Assembly (NCBI GenBank): GCA_964552195.1
Contig: CAZKFM010000009.1
Coordinates: 56,657-120,656 of the forward strand
DNA: 64,000 bases
Direction: 5' to 3'
Source of the DNA: CAZKAP01 sp964552195
GTDB lineage: Bacteria > Bacteroidota > Bacteroidia > Flavobacteriales > Flavobacteriaceae
Both the position numbers and the translations under genes were made by a program. Shown piece after piece: positions 54,044-62,574 of this stretch. A model generated the notes under the pieces. That model was not told the DNA's origin. It saw only the letters and a list, made by a program, of their open reading frames with translations, and made no database searches. The first letter of the stretch is position 1, and each line of letters starts with the position of its first letter.

Positions 54044-54051
54044 CAAATTTA
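54044..54051 (-). promoter_or_regulatory. -7 promoter element of nth
   Basis: Minus-strand TAAATTTG, exact TAnnTTTG, predicted start roughly 13 bases before GTG 54024. On the plus strand the same 39-base gap has TAAATTTA at 54033-54040 with CTTG upstream, a weak candidate for bcp. Confidence 0.45.
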
Positions 54052-54066
54052 TTAAACAATAATTCA

Positions 54067-54525
54067 ATGACTACACTTCAGGTGGGAGATTTGCTTCCAG
54101 ACGTAACCAGCGTCAATCAGGATGGGGACACCGTACGGGTGCACGATTACATGGGTAAAAAGTTGGTGGTTTTCTTCTATCCCAGGGCGAACACCCCGGG
54201 TTGTACTGCCGAGGCGTGTAGCCTAAGGGATCACTATGCCGAGCTCCAGTCCAAAGGCTATGAACTCCTGGGCGTAAGCGAGGACAGCCCCAAGAAACAG
54301 AAGAATTTTCGGGATAAGTACGAGTTTCCTTTTCCCTTATTGGCGGATGAGTCTCATGAAGTAATCGATGCCTTTGGCGTTTGGGGCCCTAAGAAATTCA
54401 TGGGCAAGGAGTACGACGGCCTTCATCGTACCACATTCGTGTTTGGCGAAAACGGCAAGGCCGAACGGGTGATCACCAAGGTGAAGACCAAGGATCACGC
54501 CGCTCAGATTCTAGAGGAAGCCTAA
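54067..54525 (+). CDS. bcp: Thioredoxin-dependent thiol peroxidase (Bcp/PrxQ)
   Basis: Peroxiredoxin of 152 aa reducing organic peroxides and H2O2 in the cytosol. Peroxidatic and resolving cysteines sit five residues apart in TPGCTAEACSLRDHY, the typical alpha2 pair of the PrxQ class. YPRANTPGC carries the conserved P-x3-T/S-x2-C motif. The in-frame ATG at 53989 lies within nth; ATG 54067 (MTTLQVGDLLPD) is correct for the family. Convergent with the next gene, overlapping its stop by 4 bases. Confidence 0.94.
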   Translation: MTTLQVGDLLPDVTSVNQDGDTVRVHDYMGKKLVVFFYPRANTPGCTAEACSLRDHYAELQSKGYELLGVSEDSPKKQKNFRDKYEFPFPLLADESHEVIDAFGVWGPKKFMGKEYDGLHRTTFVFGENGKAERVITKVKTKDHAAQILEEA

Positions 54526-55994
54526 CCTTCCGTATTCCTCATCTCTAATGTTTCCCTGGGGCTCGACCGGGTAAAGAGTTTCTTCTTCTTTATGATTTCG
54601 GCTACACCCTCGGGAAGCATTTCCTCCCAGCCTTCCTCACCATTGGTGATTCTCTTGAGCACATCACGTGAGAAGATGTCCAATACATTCGGATCGTAAT
54701 CGATGATGTCGACCACCTTACCGTTGTACTTAAAGAACTTATAAAGTTCCTTCATTCTGGGATGGACTTTGACATTGTTGCTGCTTAGGATTTCTCCGGT
54801 AGCCGGGTTTCTCATGGGGTAGAGATAGACCTTGAGATCCTTGAAGAACAGCTTGCCGAAGGCTTCCAGTATGCCTCCGCTAAGATGTCGGTAGTACTTT
54901 TCGTCAAAGACCTCAACCAGGTTGTTGATGCCCATAGTCAGCCCTATGCGCGCTTTGGTGTAGTTGTTGAAATATTCCACCAGTTTATAGTATTCCTGGA
55001 ATTTGGATATCATTACCGTGTGTCCCAGGGAACAAAGCAATTCGGCCCGGTCCAGAAAATCTTGCTCGTCCAGAGAACCCGAAGCCATCAGGTTAGCGAG
55101 GGTAATCTCGAAGATCACCACAGCATTTTCCTCGTCCACGGTTGGTTCCCGGGCAAACATCTCGTATGAATTGTGGAACATGTCCATATTGACCTTGGTT
55201 ACAGGCCGGAAACTTCCTCTAAGCGCTAGTATGTTCTTCTTGTAGAGAATGGAAGCGGGCAGTAGGTTATTTCCATCGGGTCCAAACATCACCGCGTCGG
55301 TCATGCCGTTCTTGATCAGTTGCAGGCTCATTAGTCGGTTGTCGACTTTCTCGAAATGCGGGCCATTGAAATTGATCATATCAATCTCCAGGGTGTCCTT
55401 GTCGATATGATCGTATAAGTACTTCAGTATTTTTTTGGGCTTGTCAAACTTGAAGAATGCTCCGTAAATCAGGTTTACCCCGAGTATCCCCAGTGTTTCC
55501 TGCTGCAGCCTGGCCTCATTCTGCTTAAAGCGAACATGCAAAACAATTTCATTGTGCTGCTTTTGGTCGGGTGCCAGTTGATATCGAATTCCTACCCAGC
55601 CGTGACCCTTATAGCGCTTGGCGAAATCAATGGTTGCTACGGTATTGGCATAGGTAAAAAAGAGGTAGTCCGGATTGTTTTTTCGGCTGATGCGTTCCTG
55701 GACTAGTTCCATTTCGTACTTCAGCATTTTCTCCAGCCGGGACTGGGTCACATACCTCCCGTCCTCTTCGGTGCCATAGATCGAATCCGAAAAGGCTTTG
55801 TCGTAGGCGCTCATCGCCTTAGCTATGGTCCCCGATGCTCCTCCGGCCCGGAAGAAGTGGCGAACGGTTTCCATGCCTGCACCGATCTCGGCAAAGGTCC
55901 CGTATATATTTGGATGCAGATTGATCCTAAGTGTTTTGGCGTGAACCGAGGGTACATTTTCAAAATTGGAATCCTGTGCAATGGCAGCTTTCAT
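54522..55994 (-). CDS. Conserved protein of unknown function, ~490 aa
   Basis: Soluble protein of 490 aa with no signal peptide or membrane span. Conserved-looking segments: LRINLHPNIYGTFAEIGAGM, HFFRAGGASGTIAKAMSAYD, MINFNGPHFEKVDNRLMSLQ, and a C-terminal basic stretch IIKKKKLFTRSSPR. Similar proteins are labelled TonB-dependent receptor or nicotinate-nucleotide adenylyltransferase in databases. Neither fits: there is no plug or barrel, and no HxGH nucleotidyltransferase motif. Probably cytosolic. It has its own promoter and no functional neighbours. Confidence 0.75.
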   Translation of the reverse strand: MKAAIAQDSNFENVPSVHAKTLRINLHPNIYGTFAEIGAGMETVRHFFRAGGASGTIAKAMSAYDKAFSDSIYGTEEDGRYVTQSRLEKMLKYEMELVQERISRKNNPDYLFFTYANTVATIDFAKRYKGHGWVGIRYQLAPDQKQHNEIVLHVRFKQNEARLQQETLGILGVNLIYGAFFKFDKPKKILKYLYDHIDKDTLEIDMINFNGPHFEKVDNRLMSLQLIKNGMTDAVMFGPDGNNLLPASILYKKNILALRGSFRPVTKVNMDMFHNSYEMFAREPTVDEENAVVIFEITLANLMASGSLDEQDFLDRAELLCSLGHTVMISKFQEYYKLVEYFNNYTKARIGLTMGINNLVEVFDEKYYRHLSGGILEAFGKLFFKDLKVYLYPMRNPATGEILSSNNVKVHPRMKELYKFFKYNGKVVDIIDYDPNVLDIFSRDVLKRITNGEEGWEEMLPEGVAEIIKKKKLFTRSSPRETLEMRNTEG

Positions 55995-56011
55995 GGCGGT
56001 AAGATCTATGG

Positions 56012-56045
56012 CAAATTTAACAACCTAAAATGTCCTGAGGTCAAA
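56012..56045 (-). promoter_or_regulatory. Promoter of the ~490-aa unknown protein
   Basis: Minus strand: TTTG (56045-56042), 22-base spacer, TAAATTTG (56019-56012). Predicted start about 12 bases before ATG 55994. Spacer is at the long end of the range. Confidence 0.5.
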
Positions 56046-56051
56046 TTATTT

Positions 56052-56059
56052 TAAATTTG
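56052..56059 (+). promoter_or_regulatory. -7 promoter element of the MBL hydrolase gene
   Basis: TAAATTTG, exact TAnnTTTG, ending 6 bases before ATG 56066; predicted initiation at or next to the start codon. Confidence 0.4.
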
Positions 56060-56065
56060 GACAGA

Positions 56066-56848
56066 ATGATAACAGATCTTTCGATTACTTTTTTGGGAAC
56101 GGGGACCTCTCAGGGCATCCCCGTGATCGGAAATAACCATCCGGTTTGTCTGAGCGACGACCCTAGGGACAGGAGGCTCCGAACTTCTGCTTTAATCCGC
56201 TGTAACCAGAAATTCATTGTCATTGACTGTGGACCGGATTTCCGGCAGCAGCTCCTCAGGAACCCCATACCCCGATTGGATGCCCTATTGATAACTCACG
56301 AACACGCGGATCATACGCATGGTATAGATGACTTGAGACCCTTTTTCTTTCGTCAGGGAAAGCTTAGGGTATATGCAACTCGAAAAGTCTTCTCCAGCCT
56401 GGAACGACGTTTCGATTACATCTTCGATCAATCAGAGAACCGATACCCCGGCGCTCCCGAAGTAGATACCCGGGAAATCGTTCCTGAAACCCCCTTTCAT
56501 GTGGATGACATCGAAGTGATACCCGTAGAAGGACAGCACCACCGGATTACCGTACTGGGATTCCGATTTGGACCTTTAGCTTATCTGACCGACATCAAAA
56601 CCTTGACTAACAAAGAGATAGAAAAGCTTCAAAACCTTGATGTTTTGGTTCTAAGTGCGCTGAGAAAAGACCCCCATCCCTCGCACCTTTCATTGGAGGA
56701 AGCGGTTAAACTGTCCCGTTCCATAGGTGCCCGACGAACCTATTTCACTCACATCAGCCATCTGATGGGTTTCCATGAGGAAACCCAGGCCAGCTTGCCA
56801 CAAGGGGTGTTTCTGGCCTACGATAACCTGGAAATACGGATTGTTTAA
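56066..56848 (+). CDS. MBL-fold metallo-hydrolase (PhnP-like)
   Basis: Protein of 260 aa of the metallo-beta-lactamase superfamily, PhnP/tRNase Z-related branch (cyclic phosphodiesterase-like). TFLGTGTSQGIPVIGNNH at the N terminus and the metal motif THEHADHTHGI near residue 79 are clear, with further ligands in EGQHHRI, the TDI segment and FTHISH. The CxxC-type zinc site of some PhnP proteins is not obvious. Substrate unknown. ATG 56066 is preferred over TTG 56057. Convergent with the esterase gene, 4-base overlap. Confidence 0.85.
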   Translation: MITDLSITFLGTGTSQGIPVIGNNHPVCLSDDPRDRRLRTSALIRCNQKFIVIDCGPDFRQQLLRNPIPRLDALLITHEHADHTHGIDDLRPFFFRQGKLRVYATRKVFSSLERRFDYIFDQSENRYPGAPEVDTREIVPETPFHVDDIEVIPVEGQHHRITVLGFRFGPLAYLTDIKTLTNKEIEKLQNLDVLVLSALRKDPHPSHLSLEEAVKLSRSIGARRTYFTHISHLMGFHEETQASLPQGVFLAYDNLEIRIV

Positions 56849-57522
56849 GGGAATTTCTCCGGACTCAGGTCTTTGGTAAGCCAGTTCAGGAAAGACCGGT
56901 AGTTATCCGGGGCCACTCCATGTCCGGAAGGGTACTCTTCGTATCGTACCTGCACTCTCTGGGACTCCAGGTAACTCGCGCTTTCCCGGGCCCAGTCCAC
57001 TGGAATCACAGGATCTTCGGTTCCGTGAGAGCTGTAAATGTGCAGGAGCCTGATGGCCTCCCAATCCGGTTTTTCGGGAAGGAGTTCACGATTGACATAG
57101 CCGCTGAGCCCTACGACCCTCGAGAAAATATCGGGATACCGGAATGCCAATGCCAGGCTTAGGATACACCCCTGACTAAACCCCAGAAGGCTGATATTTT
57201 CCAAAGGAAACCCGAATTCGCGTGCCGCCTCATCCAGGAATTTTCTTAATTGAATGAGTGAAGCATCCGCCTGCTCGAGATTACTCCATTTCCCCTTTGG
57301 GGCTTCGAAGTCGATTTCGTACCAGGCATATCCGAATGGATGCAGGCTCAAGGGTGCGCGCAGTGAAAAGACCTCAAAATAGCGATTCAGGTCTCCGGCG
57401 AATGAGAAAAGGTCTTCTTCGTTACTACCGTAGCCGTGTAGCATAAGGAGCGGTCGTCGCTCAACTTCGGATCGGGAGGGAAGATGCAGATATGTCAGGG
57501 GCAACTGGGGGAGGTTGGACAT
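56845..57522 (-). CDS. Alpha/beta hydrolase, phospholipase/carboxylesterase family
   Basis: Protein of 225 aa, cytosolic. Nucleophile Ser in LLGFSQGCILSL; Asp in HGTEDPVIPVDWA; His in PSGHGVAPDN; the oxyanion region is MLHGYGSNEEDLF. The family hydrolyses short-chain esters or thioesters. Last gene of the minus-strand cluster, 21 bases after the dihydroorotase-like gene. No signal peptide. Confidence 0.86.
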   Translation of the reverse strand: MSNLPQLPLTYLHLPSRSEVERRPLLMLHGYGSNEEDLFSFAGDLNRYFEVFSLRAPLSLHPFGYAWYEIDFEAPKGKWSNLEQADASLIQLRKFLDEAAREFGFPLENISLLGFSQGCILSLALAFRYPDIFSRVVGLSGYVNRELLPEKPDWEAIRLLHIYSSHGTEDPVIPVDWARESASYLESQRVQVRYEEYPSGHGVAPDNYRSFLNWLTKDLSPEKFP

Positions 57523-57543
57523 GGATTATATAATGATTTCGGT

Positions 57544-58815
57544 TTAGGATGTTTGGTCCGGACGGATCATCATCCGATTATTGGAAATGATACCATAGGG
57601 TCTTCCTTTGAACTTTCGTCCCAAATAAGGTGAGTTTTTGGATTTTCCCAACATATTGGAAACCAAATGATGAAACGTAGCATCCGGATTGAAGAGGCTT
57701 AATGCCGCTGGCTGCCCTTTCGCGATGTACGGGTCTTGAATTCCGAAACGATCTCTTCCTCTGGTGAGTAATTCGATGGCTGAATCCCTTCCAAATATTT
57801 CCTGCAGGACGGCATATGCCGTTTCCAGTCCGGTCGAACCGTAGTAGCTATTGTTGAACTCCACTTCCTTTTCTTCTAGGGTAAGCGGCCTGTGATCGGA
57901 GGTTACCATGTCTATGGTCCTGTTCAATACGGCCTCGCGCAGGGCCTTTCGATCCTTTTTTGAGCGCAAGGGAGGAAGTAATTTAAGGTTGTTATCAAAT
58001 CCCAGCAGATCTTCATCAGTAAAATAAAGATGGTGGATGGAAACCGCCGAACTTATGTCCCTTCCTTTTCTTTTTGCTTCTTGCAGCAGCTTCACAGAAC
58101 CTTCAGCGGATATGAGCGCGAGGTGGAGTTTACCTCCTGTATATTCCTGTATCCTGAGATCCCGAATAACGGCAAGTTCTTCGGCCAGGGACGGAATTCC
58201 CTTCAGCCCCATTCTGGCCGAGACACTTCCCTCGTGAATAACTCCCCTGCTTGCCAGGTGATTTTCGAGTGGAAAAGTTACGACACAGCCCTTAAACAAC
58301 CGGGTGTATTCCAGTGCCAATTGCAGCAGATGGCTGTTTTCCAAATATTTCTGATCCTCGCTAAAGCCGCAGGCACCGTGGTTGTGCATGTCGTAGAGTT
58401 CCGCCAGCACCATACCCTCAGCCCCTTTCGTCAGGGTTCCCAGGGGATGAATCCGGCATGCGGAGTCTGAAGTCTTGTCCAGCAAGAATCGGATATCACC
58501 ACTGGTGTCCGGCAGAGGCGAATTTGAAGGGTTTAGTACCAGGTCGCAATAACCTGAATAGGCTGCCATGCGCAATCCACCTGAGAGCGTCTCACGGTCT
58601 TCATATCCCGGCTCCCCAAAGCTAACGCTGGAATCGAACCACCCCCGGGAAACATGAAGGTTTTTGAGGTTCAACTCGGAGATCTGCTTGCTCTCTGGGC
58701 TTATTGAAGCTGCAATCTTCTCAATTATGCCATTGCGGATCAATATATCCCGTTTTTTCTCGTGTAACGGCCCACCAGGATCTACTATTGTAGCCGACTT
58801 AATCAGGATATTCAC
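57544..58815 (-). CDS. Dihydroorotase-like protein lacking the HxH metal motif
   Basis: Amidohydrolase-superfamily protein of 423 aa, similar to dihydroorotase PyrC of the type with a mid-size barrel. Active enzymes have DxHxH after the first barrel strand. Here the segment reads GWFDSSVSFGEPGYEDRETL, so both histidines are serine. Later elements remain (HNHGACGFSED, SIHHLYFTD, VTSDHRPL). It is probably not a functional dihydroorotase and may be an assembly partner of aspartate carbamoyltransferase or have another role. pyrB is not in the window. GTG 58815 overlaps the stop of the BatA-domain gene (GTGA); ATG 58839 is an alternative. Confidence 0.82.
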   Translation of the reverse strand: MNILIKSATIVDPGGPLHEKKRDILIRNGIIEKIAASISPESKQISELNLKNLHVSRGWFDSSVSFGEPGYEDRETLSGGLRMAAYSGYCDLVLNPSNSPLPDTSGDIRFLLDKTSDSACRIHPLGTLTKGAEGMVLAELYDMHNHGACGFSEDQKYLENSHLLQLALEYTRLFKGCVVTFPLENHLASRGVIHEGSVSARMGLKGIPSLAEELAVIRDLRIQEYTGGKLHLALISAEGSVKLLQEAKRKGRDISSAVSIHHLYFTDEDLLGFDNNLKLLPPLRSKKDRKALREAVLNRTIDMVTSDHRPLTLEEKEVEFNNSYYGSTGLETAYAVLQEIFGRDSAIELLTRGRDRFGIQDPYIAKGQPAALSLFNPDATFHHLVSNMLGKSKNSPYLGRKFKGRPYGIISNNRMMIRPDQTS

Positions 58816-60737
58816 GGTATAAGTTTTTGAATCAACCATTCTACAATCAGGAACCCCAGAGCTCCGTAAATCAACCATTTCCAATAGGCAAATCCCATTC
58901 GGTATTCGCGGTATTCCTCGAAGTAATTCTCCAAACCGGATAACAGCTGTGGATCCCCGGTCAGGCCCTGCATCTCGGCATACTTAAGGGAGCTTTCCTC
59001 TCTTCCGGCGTTGAAGGCCAGTGCTCTCAGGGTATCCGATTCATGTTTTAGGAAATGAATGCCAGCTTCTCCAGGTATATCTCTGAGGCGGACTTCCGTA
59101 TAGTTTTCATAGCGGTTCTGAGAGGGTATGTATTCCATTTGGCTGCTGGAGAGCCTTACCACCTGATCTTCCGAAAGTGCCGCTTCAACGGAGAGGTCTA
59201 CGGCCTGCCCCAGACTGAAATAAGGTCGTTCCAAACCTTCCCTGCTGATCGTGTTCTGAATCGTAGGGACGATTAATGGAGAGGACTGAAAGTCACTGTT
59301 TTTACGATTCAATGGTGCGGTAAATACGGCGAGCCTATCGGCGGTAACAAAAAACGGTCGGCCATCGGAAAACCTCAGTGGAATAGTGGCCGAACCACCG
59401 GTCCACTCGTAGTATCCATTTACGTCCGGGAACTCGAATCGGGAACTCCTGCGGTAAAAAACATCCCTGTAAATTGGATGATCGTAATTGATGCGGGAAA
59501 CCTCCTTGCCGTCGGCGGTACGCCATGCCCCCAGTCCCATTCCGGTCCTGGATAGTACGGCATTATACGCTGAGGGCGGGGTGCCCGGGGCTGGAATGAG
59601 TAATATCCCTCCTCCATTATCCCGGTATCTCCTGACCAGATCCACGAAGTTCTGAGGAATAGTCCGTAATTCATTCAGTACGATCCAGTCGAAAGAACCG
59701 ATGATACCGTAATTGAAATCCTCCCATCGGGTTTCCTCATAGGTGAATTCCGGAAAGTCAAACAAGCGTCCCAGGAAGTCTTCCTCTCCGCTGGAGATAG
59801 CCAGCACTCGTATTTTGTCAGGCTCCCTCAGCGAGAAATACAAGCGGTTGTCGTAAGTAATGGAATGATCGGAGACTTCTGCATAGCCATAAAGATTTTC
59901 ATTGGGCAGCTGCAATAGCAGGCTTCCATTCCCGGCGCTATCTGTGCGTACACGGGTATTGGAGTAGGGCTCATCCTTTATTCTCACCTCAACGGGTACC
60001 TGTGTGCCCGGTGCAGATTTAAGCCGGATATTCAAACCCTTAAGATCCGAACCACTCCCGAGAATCTCCAGAGTGTCCAAGTACGAATTAAAGGCTACAT
60101 CAGGTCTCAACGGCCAGAAATTTACCCGTACATCGTTCTGCCTCCAAAGGGAATCCATGGCTTCGGGAGCAGGCCAGTTCTGAAAATCACTGATCACGAG
60201 CCATTCGCCTGACCCGGTCTCGGCCCAGGCCGTATTCAGGGAGGCAGCCACCTCAACTTCCGTAAGTTGATCGCTGGAGTAAGAGAGGTCCAGGAGAACG
60301 GGTTGCAACTGAGACAGGCTGATTCCCGGCAGATACCGGTCGTTTAGCAACAGGTTTACCCGGGTTTGAGCCGGAAGTGAGCGCATCAATTCCTGACCGG
60401 CCTCTTCCAGCAGGCTTAACCCCCCTTTTCGGGCTTGCATGCTATAGGAGTTGTCCAGATAAATGGAAACCGGGGCAGATTCTTCCGGACTAAGTTCACG
60501 TTTCCAGAATGGCTGAATAAAGGCTAGGACTAGAAAAAGTAAGGCCAGTAGCCTGGAGAAAAGCAGTAGCCATTTCTTCAGATTCTTCGATTTGCGCGAC
60601 GATTCCTCGACTTCCTGCAGTAACCTGACATTGGTAAAGGAAAACTTTCGAAACCTGCGCCATTCAAACAGGTGGATCAGCAGGGGGATTATCAACAGGA
60701 GAAGCGCCCAGAAAATGCTGGGATGAGTCCATTGCAT
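58812..60737 (-). CDS. BatA-domain membrane protein
   Basis: Protein of 641 aa. The N terminus (MQWTHPSIFWALLLLIIPLL) and IHLFEWRRFRKFSFTNVRLL are the BatA domain with the first membrane span; a second span follows (LFSRLLALLFLVLAFIQPFW, ~51-70). A von Willebrand factor A-like part starts at VSIYLDNSYSMQARKGG, which retains DxSxS. A long extracytoplasmic region and a final span (WLIYGALGFLIVEWLIQ) complete it. The start is taken at ATG 60737; ATG 60755 is possible, but a near-consensus -7 (TAATTTTA) lies between them. Function unknown; related Bat proteins occur with aerotolerance operons, which are not seen here. Confidence 0.83.
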   Translation of the reverse strand: MQWTHPSIFWALLLLIIPLLIHLFEWRRFRKFSFTNVRLLQEVEESSRKSKNLKKWLLLFSRLLALLFLVLAFIQPFWKRELSPEESAPVSIYLDNSYSMQARKGGLSLLEEAGQELMRSLPAQTRVNLLLNDRYLPGISLSQLQPVLLDLSYSSDQLTEVEVAASLNTAWAETGSGEWLVISDFQNWPAPEAMDSLWRQNDVRVNFWPLRPDVAFNSYLDTLEILGSGSDLKGLNIRLKSAPGTQVPVEVRIKDEPYSNTRVRTDSAGNGSLLLQLPNENLYGYAEVSDHSITYDNRLYFSLREPDKIRVLAISSGEEDFLGRLFDFPEFTYEETRWEDFNYGIIGSFDWIVLNELRTIPQNFVDLVRRYRDNGGGILLIPAPGTPPSAYNAVLSRTGMGLGAWRTADGKEVSRINYDHPIYRDVFYRRSSRFEFPDVNGYYEWTGGSATIPLRFSDGRPFFVTADRLAVFTAPLNRKNSDFQSSPLIVPTIQNTISREGLERPYFSLGQAVDLSVEAALSEDQVVRLSSSQMEYIPSQNRYENYTEVRLRDIPGEAGIHFLKHESDTLRALAFNAGREESSLKYAEMQGLTGDPQLLSGLENYFEEYREYRMGFAYWKWLIYGALGFLIVEWLIQKLIP

Positions 60738-60779
60738 GAATGTAAAATTAGCCATTAATGGCATATTTCGATCCGCGGA

Positions 60780-61778
60780 TTAGCAAAAGAAGAAAAAATC
60801 ATGCTGAGGTTGCAGTCCCCTTTGACCAAAGAACGCGCGGATTTGTCTCTGTGCATCCGGGTTAGCGACGGCTATAATGCTCTGAGCCGGACCCAGTCGA
60901 TCAAACTGGTCCAGTGGTTTCAGAGATAATCCGTAGATCTGTTTACCCCACTTTCGGGGGTTGTCGCAAAGCCAGTGAAATCGATGTCCTCTGTTTTTCA
61001 GATGGCGGGCGATCTGTTTTCCCTTCCAGCCTGCCCCCCAAACAACGAGCGGTCGATTATTCTGCCGGTCGAGTTCGAGAAAGTACCGGATCTTCAGTTC
61101 GAGAAAGCTGTTCTGCGCGTACCATTCGCTGGTTCGTGAAGTGCGATCGGGATAATCCCTCCACCAGTGTAGCAAACGGAGAACGGGAAGGATCTTGAGA
61201 TTTTCACGGTACATACGAAAGCAGAGGTCGTAATCCTCCGGATAGCTATCGGAGGTGAATCCACCGCAGGCCTCGAAGTCACGGCGGCTGACCATCCAAC
61301 AGGGCGAAGGGATCACACATTCTTTGTAAATCTCCTGGTAATTCCGACCTGAAGTGGTGAGCCCGTTGAGCCAGTATTCATATTTGCGATATCCATCGCT
61401 GATTCCCAATCCGGAAAAATAGCGTACTAATCCCACCGCCACATGGCCATCCCCAGCAACGCTGAGGTTTTGAACCATATGACTCAGCCGATCCGGACTG
61501 GCCAGGTCGTCGGAATCCATTCGGGTCACGTAGGAGCCCTGCAGATGCCTTTCGGCTGTCAGCAGAGCAGGGATGATACCGCTACCCTCGTTCTTCAGCA
61601 AATGTATTCGCGGATCAGTCCTGCTCCACTTCCTTACCAGGTCGGTGCTTCGATCCTGACTGTGATCGTCCACGGCCAGGAGTTCCCAATCGGTATAGTC
61701 CTGGAGTACGATGCTCGAAAGGGCTTGGGATATGTAGGCCTCTACGTTTCGAAAAGGCATCACCACACTCACCTTCAT
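60780..61778 (-). CDS. Family 2 glycosyltransferase with C-terminal nucleotide-binding-like domain
   Basis: Protein of 332 aa. The GT-A domain (1-~210) has SVVMPFRNVEAYISQALSSI, the VDDHSQDRS donor site, and the DxD-like RMDSDDLASPDR metal motif. From about residue 245 a second small domain begins (NRPLVVWGAGWKGKQIARHL). It looks like a Rossmann nucleotide-binding fold with GxGxxG. The fusion occurs in some surface-glycan enzymes. ATG 61778 follows the TIGR02757 stop (61780-61782) at once, a coupled arrangement. Sugar and acceptor unknown. Confidence 0.84.
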   Translation of the reverse strand: MKVSVVMPFRNVEAYISQALSSIVLQDYTDWELLAVDDHSQDRSTDLVRKWSRTDPRIHLLKNEGSGIIPALLTAERHLQGSYVTRMDSDDLASPDRLSHMVQNLSVAGDGHVAVGLVRYFSGLGISDGYRKYEYWLNGLTTSGRNYQEIYKECVIPSPCWMVSRRDFEACGGFTSDSYPEDYDLCFRMYRENLKILPVLRLLHWWRDYPDRTSRTSEWYAQNSFLELKIRYFLELDRQNNRPLVVWGAGWKGKQIARHLKNRGHRFHWLCDNPRKWGKQIYGLSLKPLDQFDRLGPAQSIIAVANPDAQRQIRAFFGQRGLQPQHDFFFFC

Positions 61779-61779
61779 C

Positions 61780-62574
61780 TCACTTGAATTTTTCAAACAC
61801 CCCCAAACCAAAAAGCGCAAAGTCGAAACGCACGGGATCTTCCGGGTCTATTTTCCTTAGGCTGAGATCCAGCTCCCTGACGGCTCTGGCATCGTTCTGT
61901 GCCCGGTGAAGCAGTCCTAGCTGACGGGCCACCCTACCGCTATGGACATCCAGAGGACAGGACAGGCTCGAGGCAGGAATTCCTCTCCAGATGCCGAAAT
62001 CCACACCTTTTTCCGCTGAGCGAACCATCCACCTGAGGTACATGTTAATGCGTTTGGCCGCAGAGCCCTGTTTGGGATCCGCCAGGTGTTTGCGAGTACG
62101 CATGGGTGCATTCCCCTCGAAGAACACCTTTTTTAGTTCACTGATGGCCGACTGTAAGTCGCCGGGTTGCTGATTCCGGACAAAGAAGGACTCCAGTCCA
62201 CCGTGCTTCCTGTAAATTCTGGTCAGGGAACCAATGCACTGCCTGAAATCATCTCCGTTAAAGGTGCGGTGAACGAAGCCATCCAATGCTTTGAGGTCCT
62301 TGTCGGACGCGTGCATAATGAAGTCGTAGGGAGCTTCTTCCATGAGTTCCATCATGCGATAGCCGCTCTTGAGTATGGATTTTCGTTGTCCCCAGGAAAT
62401 CAGGGCTACCAGAAAACCCCCAATTTCGATGTCCGCCTTCTTATCGAAACGATGGGGAATCTGTATGGGGTCATCTGAAAGGAATCCGGGATCCTCGTAC
62501 TGTTGAGCTTTTTCGATTAAGAATTCGGCTATCTCCGGCCCCGGACTTCCCGTATCAGGGGAGTATGTTTCCAT
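61780..62574 (-). CDS. TIGR02757 family protein (DUF2400)
   Basis: Protein of 264 aa of a Bacteroidota-enriched family with helix-hairpin-helix DNA glycosylase-like architecture: IEIGGFLVALISWGQRKSIL, MRWMVRSAEKG-like helix (YLRWMVRSAEKGVDFGIW), and a C-terminal DVHSGRVARQLGLL. FALFGLGVF closes the family pattern. Activity has not been shown as far as I know. It overlaps the LolD-like gene by 20 bases. Confidence 0.87.
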   Translation of the reverse strand: METYSPDTGSPGPEIAEFLIEKAQQYEDPGFLSDDPIQIPHRFDKKADIEIGGFLVALISWGQRKSILKSGYRMMELMEEAPYDFIMHASDKDLKALDGFVHRTFNGDDFRQCIGSLTRIYRKHGGLESFFVRNQQPGDLQSAISELKKVFFEGNAPMRTRKHLADPKQGSAAKRINMYLRWMVRSAEKGVDFGIWRGIPASSLSCPLDVHSGRVARQLGLLHRAQNDARAVRELDLSLRKIDPEDPVRFDFALFGLGVFEKFK

